Under the pieces are notes generated by a model that did no database searches, was not told the DNA's origin, and saw only the letters and a program-made list of their open reading frames with translations. Source: JAVVHE01 sp032249695 (lineage in GTDB: Bacteria > Pseudomonadota > Alphaproteobacteria > Sphingomonadales > Sphingomonadaceae). From it: DNA of 64,000 nt. The DNA is taken from assembly GCA_032249695.1 (NCBI GenBank), contig JAVVHE010000001.1:62001-126000 (forward strand). Reading direction: 5' to 3'. Shown here one piece after another: positions 60,684 to 64,000 of the stretch (position 1 is its first letter; every line of letters begins with the position of its first letter). A program made the position numbers and the translations under genes.

Positions 60684-61990
60684 TGGGCACGGTCGATGTG
60701 CTCGCCCCCGTCGAGCAGGAGGGGACCAAGGCGAGCGTCGCGCGCTGGCTGAAGGCGGTCGGCGAGGCGGTGACGGCGGGCGAACCGCTGGTGGAGCTTG
60801 AGACCGACAAGGTCGTGATGGAAGTTCCCGCGCCTGCCGCGGGAACACTCGCCGAGGTGACGGCAGACGCCGGAGCCGACGCGGCTGCGGGCACCCTCTT
60901 GGGGCGGATTGCGGTTCACTCTGCGGGCGCCGTGGTTATCGAGCAGCGCGGCGCTCCCGCCACCGCGATTGCGGGCAGTCCTGCGCCCGGGGTGGATCAT
61001 GCGGTGTGCGACAGGCCCGACCCTCCCGACGCCCGGCTTCAACAGGTGGACCGCCCCGCGCAGCCGGGTGGTATAGGTGTGCACGAGCACCGCCTAGCGC
61101 CCGGCGTGCGCCGCCAGATCGCCGAGCACGGCCTTGACCCGACGCGCATCAACGGCACCGGCCGCGGCGGCCGGATCACCCGCAGCGATGTCGAAGCCGC
61201 CCTCGCCGCCTCGCTCGCTGCATCCCCATCCTCGCCCGCGCAGCGGCAGGGGGAGAGCGCGCGCACAGCAGTTCGGGACGGCACCGCCCCCCGATCGCGC
61301 ACCGTCCCCCACACCGCGATGCGCCGCCGCATCGCCGAGCGCATGGCAACGTCGCTCGCGCAGGCGCCGCACGTCACCGCGGTGATGGAAGCCGACTTCT
61401 CGGCCGTCGCCGCGCACCGAGCCGCGCACAAGGCCGCCTACGAGCGCGACGGCGTGCCGCTGACCTACACCGCCTATCTCGTTGCAGCCGCTGCGCAGGC
61501 GATGGCCGCCGCGCCGCAGGTCAACGCGCGCTGGCACGACGACGCCTTGGAGGTGTTCGATGACGTCAATGTCGGTGTCGGCACCGCGCTCGGCGACGAG
61601 GGTCTGATCGTCCCCGTCGTCCACCGCGCGCAGCAGTTGAACCTGATGGGCATTGCCGCACGGCTGGGCGACCTCACCGCCCGCGCCCGCTCGGGCCACC
61701 TGAGGCCCGGCGATGTCGCCGGCGGCACCTTCACGATCTCGAACCACGGCGTCTCTGGCACGCTGATCGCCGCGCCGATCATCCTCGTTCCCGGCCAAAC
61801 CGCGATTCTGGGTGTCGGCAAGCTGGAAAAGCGAGTCGTCGTCCGCCAGATGCGCGGCGCGGACGCGCTGCTGGTGAAGCCGATGGCCTATATCAGCCTG
61901 ACGATCGACCACCGCGCGCTCGACGGCGCCACCTGCAACGCCTGGCTGACGCGCTTCATCGAGCTGCTTGAGGGTTGGCCTCTCGCCTGA
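60683..61990 (+). CDS. Lipoyl E2 acyltransferase of the keto-acid dehydrogenase
   Basis: A 435-residue E2. The lipoyl domain (2-78) has the modified lysine in ELETDKVVMEVPAPAAG; the peripheral subunit-binding domain is LAPGVRRQIAEHGLDP...GRGGRITRSDVEAAL near 137-172; the catalytic domain ends with the active motif DHRALDGA near 412. The first linker (about 80-135: AGAVVIEQRGAPATA ... HAVCDRPDPPDARLQQVD) lacks the usual Ala/Pro/Lys composition and the second (ASPSSPAQRQGESARTAV) is encoded by a palindromic GC-rich sequence. The ATG overlaps the E1 stop by one base. Confidence 0.92.
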   Translation: MGTVDVLAPVEQEGTKASVARWLKAVGEAVTAGEPLVELETDKVVMEVPAPAAGTLAEVTADAGADAAAGTLLGRIAVHSAGAVVIEQRGAPATAIAGSPAPGVDHAVCDRPDPPDARLQQVDRPAQPGGIGVHEHRLAPGVRRQIAEHGLDPTRINGTGRGGRITRSDVEAALAASLAASPSSPAQRQGESARTAVRDGTAPRSRTVPHTAMRRRIAERMATSLAQAPHVTAVMEADFSAVAAHRAAHKAAYERDGVPLTYTAYLVAAAAQAMAAAPQVNARWHDDALEVFDDVNVGVGTALGDEGLIVPVVHRAQQLNLMGIAARLGDLTARARSGHLRPGDVAGGTFTISNHGVSGTLIAAPIILVPGQTAILGVGKLEKRVVVRQMRGADALLVKPMAYISLTIDHRALDGATCNAWLTRFIELLEGWPLA

Positions 61991-62011
61991 TCGAGCCGCG
62001 GCGCGGTGGCA

Positions 62012-62196
62012 GCTTGCCATGTAGGATTTTGTTTGAGAATATGCATCGCTCGCCGCGTGGCCCGGCGCTGCCGGATCGCAGTCCGCAAGTTCGGCCAGGA
62101 AACTCTTTGACGGCCGAGCGGTCTCCCGGTTCCTCGTTCCTCCCTGCATCTTCCGCCAAGTCCAGCGATCCAAGACTTCGCGACCTTCGCGACCTT
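62012..62196. repeat. Dispersed intergenic element, copy 2
   Basis: Begins GCTTGCCATGTAGGATTTT (62012-62030, 18 of 19 bases as at 18243) and ends with 9-bp units CCAAGACTT, CGCGACCTT, CGCGACCTT (62170-62196), 64 bases before ivd. It fills most of the space between E2 and ivd. Confidence 0.6.
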
Positions 62197-62260
62197 CTCA
62201 TCCAGCAGCGCGGCATCGCTGGCGCTGGCACCCCGACGGGCGCCGGGCTAAGCCCGTTCT

Positions 62261-63421
62261 ATGCTGACCGAACTCAAATTCCCGCACGGCCCCGACCTTG
62301 AGGCGCTGCGCGAGACCGTCCGCGCCTTTGCGAGCGAGCGGATCGCACCCCGCGCCGCCGAGATCGACGCTTCGAACAAGTTTCCCCGCGACCTGTGGCC
62401 CGAACTGGGCGCGCTTGGCCTGCACGGCATCACCGTCAAGGAGGCGGATGGCGGCGCGGGTATGGGCTATCTGGCGCATGTGGTCGCGATGGAGGAGGTC
62501 AGCCGTGCCTCGGCCAGCGTGGGCTTGAGCTACGGCGCCCATTCGAACCTATGCATCAATCAGATCGCGCGCTGGGGCACGGCCGAGCAAAAGGCCAGAT
62601 ATCTCCCCAAGCTGATCAGCGGCGAGCATGTCGGCAGCCTCGCGATGAGCGAGCCTGGGGCGGGTAGCGACGTGGTGGGGATGCGGCTGAAGGCCGAGAA
62701 GCGGAACGACCGCTATATCCTCACTGGCAGCAAGATGTGGATCACGAACGGGCCCGAAGCGGACACGCTGGTGGTCTACGGCAAGACCGATCCGAACGCG
62801 GGCCCGCGCGGCATCACCGCGTTTCTGATCGAGCGGGGGATGAACGGGTTCTCGACCGCCCAGAAGCTTGACAAGCTGGGGATGCGCGGCAGCGACACCT
62901 GCGAGCTGGTGTTCGAGGAGTGCGAGGTCCCCTACGAGAACGTGCTCGGCGAGGAAGGCCGGGGCGTGAATGTGCTGATGAGCGGCCTCGATTACGAGCG
63001 CGCGGTGCTTGCGGGCGGGCCGCTGGGCATCATGGCGGCGTGCATGGACACGGTGGTTCCCTATGTCCACGAGCGCAAGCAGTTCGGCCAGGCGATCGGC
63101 CAGTTCCAGATCATGCAGGCGAAGCTCGCCGACATGTACGTGACGATGAGCAGCTGCCGCGCCTACGCGTACGCGGTGGCCGAAGCCTGCGACCGCGGCG
63201 AAACCAGCCGCAAGGACTGCGCGGGCGCGATCCTGCTGACCGCCGAGCGCGCGACGTGGATGGCGCTGGAGGCGATCCAGTGCCTTGGCGGCAACGGTTA
63301 CATCAACGAATACCCCACCGGCCGCCTCCTCCGCGACGCCAAACTCTACGAAATCGGCGCGGGGACGAGCGAAATCCGTCGCTATCTGATCGGGCGGGAG
63401 TTGTTCGAGGAAACGGCCTGA
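62261..63421 (+). CDS. ivd: Isovaleryl-CoA dehydrogenase
   Basis: A 386-residue FAD acyl-CoA dehydrogenase of leucine breakdown, oxidising isovaleryl-CoA to 3-methylcrotonyl-CoA. Marks: SVGLSYGAHSNLCINQI near residue 87, LAMSEPGAGSDVVGM and KMWITNGPEADTLVVYGKT for FAD, the family-specific catalytic glutamate in GLDYERAVLAGGPLGIM near 247, and AIQCLGGNGYINEYPTGRLLRDAKLYEIGAGTSEIRR. The substrate call rests on the internal glutamate position and the YGAHSNLC motif. It follows the E1-E2 pair in the same direction. Confidence 0.93.
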   Translation: MLTELKFPHGPDLEALRETVRAFASERIAPRAAEIDASNKFPRDLWPELGALGLHGITVKEADGGAGMGYLAHVVAMEEVSRASASVGLSYGAHSNLCINQIARWGTAEQKARYLPKLISGEHVGSLAMSEPGAGSDVVGMRLKAEKRNDRYILTGSKMWITNGPEADTLVVYGKTDPNAGPRGITAFLIERGMNGFSTAQKLDKLGMRGSDTCELVFEECEVPYENVLGEEGRGVNVLMSGLDYERAVLAGGPLGIMAACMDTVVPYVHERKQFGQAIGQFQIMQAKLADMYVTMSSCRAYAYAVAEACDRGETSRKDCAGAILLTAERATWMALEAIQCLGGNGYINEYPTGRLLRDAKLYEIGAGTSEIRRYLIGRELFEETA

Positions 63422-63644
63422 TCACACAACTCGAGCCGCAATCGGGCTCTACGCACGTCCTGCTATCTATGGACCGGTCCGAGACGACGTGATTGAAAGC
63501 CGCGGCTGACGCGGCGCGGTTGAGGATGAGCGTGGCCCGATCACGATGCTCGCCGCGTCGATGTAGCTATACGAATGCGGTCGGCAGGTTTGCCAGGCCG
63601 GACGAACGACTGACTCGTCCGCTCCGCTTGCGAGTCGTTTGCAG

Positions 63645-63670
63645 GGAACAGCGCTGCCGTGCCCTCCGTT
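63645..63670 (+). promoter_or_regulatory. EcfG-type general stress promoter
   Basis: GGAAC (63645-63649), a 17-base spacer, then CGTT (63667-63670), which is the -35/-10 pattern of alphaproteobacterial EcfG sigma factors (GGAAC-N16/17-CGTT). It lies 41 bases before the ATG of the hemerythrin-domain gene. The rest of 63422-63710 shows no gene. Confidence 0.65.
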
Positions 63671-63710
63671 CCCTGGCCTGTACCAATCCACGGTCAGCGG
63701 AGACATCTCG

Positions 63711-64000
63711 ATGCAGAAATACAATCCCCAGCATAATGGCTCGTTCGGCGACGCCAAGACCAAGAACGCGATCATCGCGGGCGCGGCCGGTTTCGGCCTT
63801 GGGCTGCTCGCGGCCGCCGGCCGCAAGGCGGCGGTCCAGGCCGTAACCTATGCGGCGGGCGACTGGGACGAAGGTCTGAAGGCCGAGCACAAGATGGCGA
63901 CCACCATCCTGGAAGCGATGGAGCAGACCGACGAGAGCGACGTATCCAAGCGCCGCGGACTGCTGTTTCAATTGCAGCATGCGCTCGGCAAGCATGCGAT
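63711..64000 (+). CDS. Hemerythrin-domain protein, cut by the window edge
   Basis: The first 96 residues of a protein starting at ATG 63711 with GGAG upstream. A short polar start and a glycine/alanine-rich hydrophobic stretch (NAIIAGAAGFGLGLLAAAG) precede an HHE-type helical region, GDWDEGLKAEHKMATTILEAM and LLFQLQHALGKHA, whose spaced histidines fit the di-iron or cation site of hemerythrin-like domains. The remainder lies outside the window. The stress promoter upstream suggests a protective role. Confidence 0.75.
   Translation, partial: MQKYNPQHNGSFGDAKTKNAIIAGAAGFGLGLLAAAGRKAAVQAVTYAAGDWDEGLKAEHKMATTILEAMEQTDESDVSKRRGLLFQLQHALGKHA

Noticed and set aside
58575..60848. A 757-codon minus-strand frame opposite the E1 gene
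   Set aside because: Composition is typical of an antisense shadow (His/Arg/Ala-rich) and the plus strand has all E1 motifs.

Overview
The window is high-GC alphaproteobacterial chromosome, most likely from Sphingomonas or a close relative in the Sphingomonadales. The signs are the large TonB-dependent receptors, the fused E1 alpha/beta keto-acid dehydrogenase followed by E2 and isovaleryl-CoA dehydrogenase, the dnaJ-yihY-fabI-rdgB-hemW cluster, a cobalamin-riboswitch receptor, an EcfG-type promoter and many GC-rich palindromic repeats of the kind sphingomonads carry. No plasmid, phage or CRISPR locus is visible. Most of the window is core chromosome; the accessory signals are repeats, pseudogenes and one repeat-bounded DUF559 unit.

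Layout. 1-3.4 kb: B12 riboswitch and truncated BtuB-like receptor, rpmE, cytochrome c/b561 pair. 3.7-11.1 kb: tRNA-Leu, MATE pump, secA, an exported hydrolase, an ABC-F protein. 11.2-18.1 kb: PepSY/response regulator/kinase operon, BI-1 protein, mmsB, GST/dienelactone hydrolase, DUF805. 18.1-28.1 kb: ahcY behind a palindromic operator and a dispersed repeat, a 1052-aa TonB receptor next to an amidohydrolase pseudogene, Lrp, trxB, LysR, dusB. 28.1-31.95 kb: a decaying island (broken BAAT-type hydrolase, broken LytTR regulator, IS3 remnant) ending at a dif-like XerCD site. 32-46.7 kb: ligA, MHS transporter, 2OG oxygenase, CNT permease, LOG protein, hppA, thrC, M16 peptidase, a DUF559/rRNA-methyltransferase fusion, a PEP-CTERM lipase. 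46.7-64 kb: tRNA-Gln, ppx, rlmE, hemW-rdgB-fabI-yihY-dnaJ, pdxH, CDF transporter, priA, the branched-chain keto-acid dehydrogenase operon with ivd, and the start of a hemerythrin protein.

The strongest new observation is a chromosome terminus. A 28-bp dif-like sequence at 31913-31940 coincides with a sharp reversal of GGGNAGGG (FtsK KOPS-type) polarity. By eye I count 7 plus-strand and 1 minus-strand copies to its left, and 1 plus and 12 minus copies to its right, so nearly all point towards the site. The pseudogenes and IS remnant beside it fit a terminus. The second is a DUF559 nuclease-like module between 31-nt inverted repeats that differ by a compensatory base-pair change; it is fused in frame to an rRNA methyltransferase. 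Related GC-rich palindromes are translated inside the ABC-F protein, at the N-terminus of HemW and probably in the E2 linker. One stretch inside ppx (about 47480-47625) is almost pure G/C and looks like a sequencing or assembly fault.
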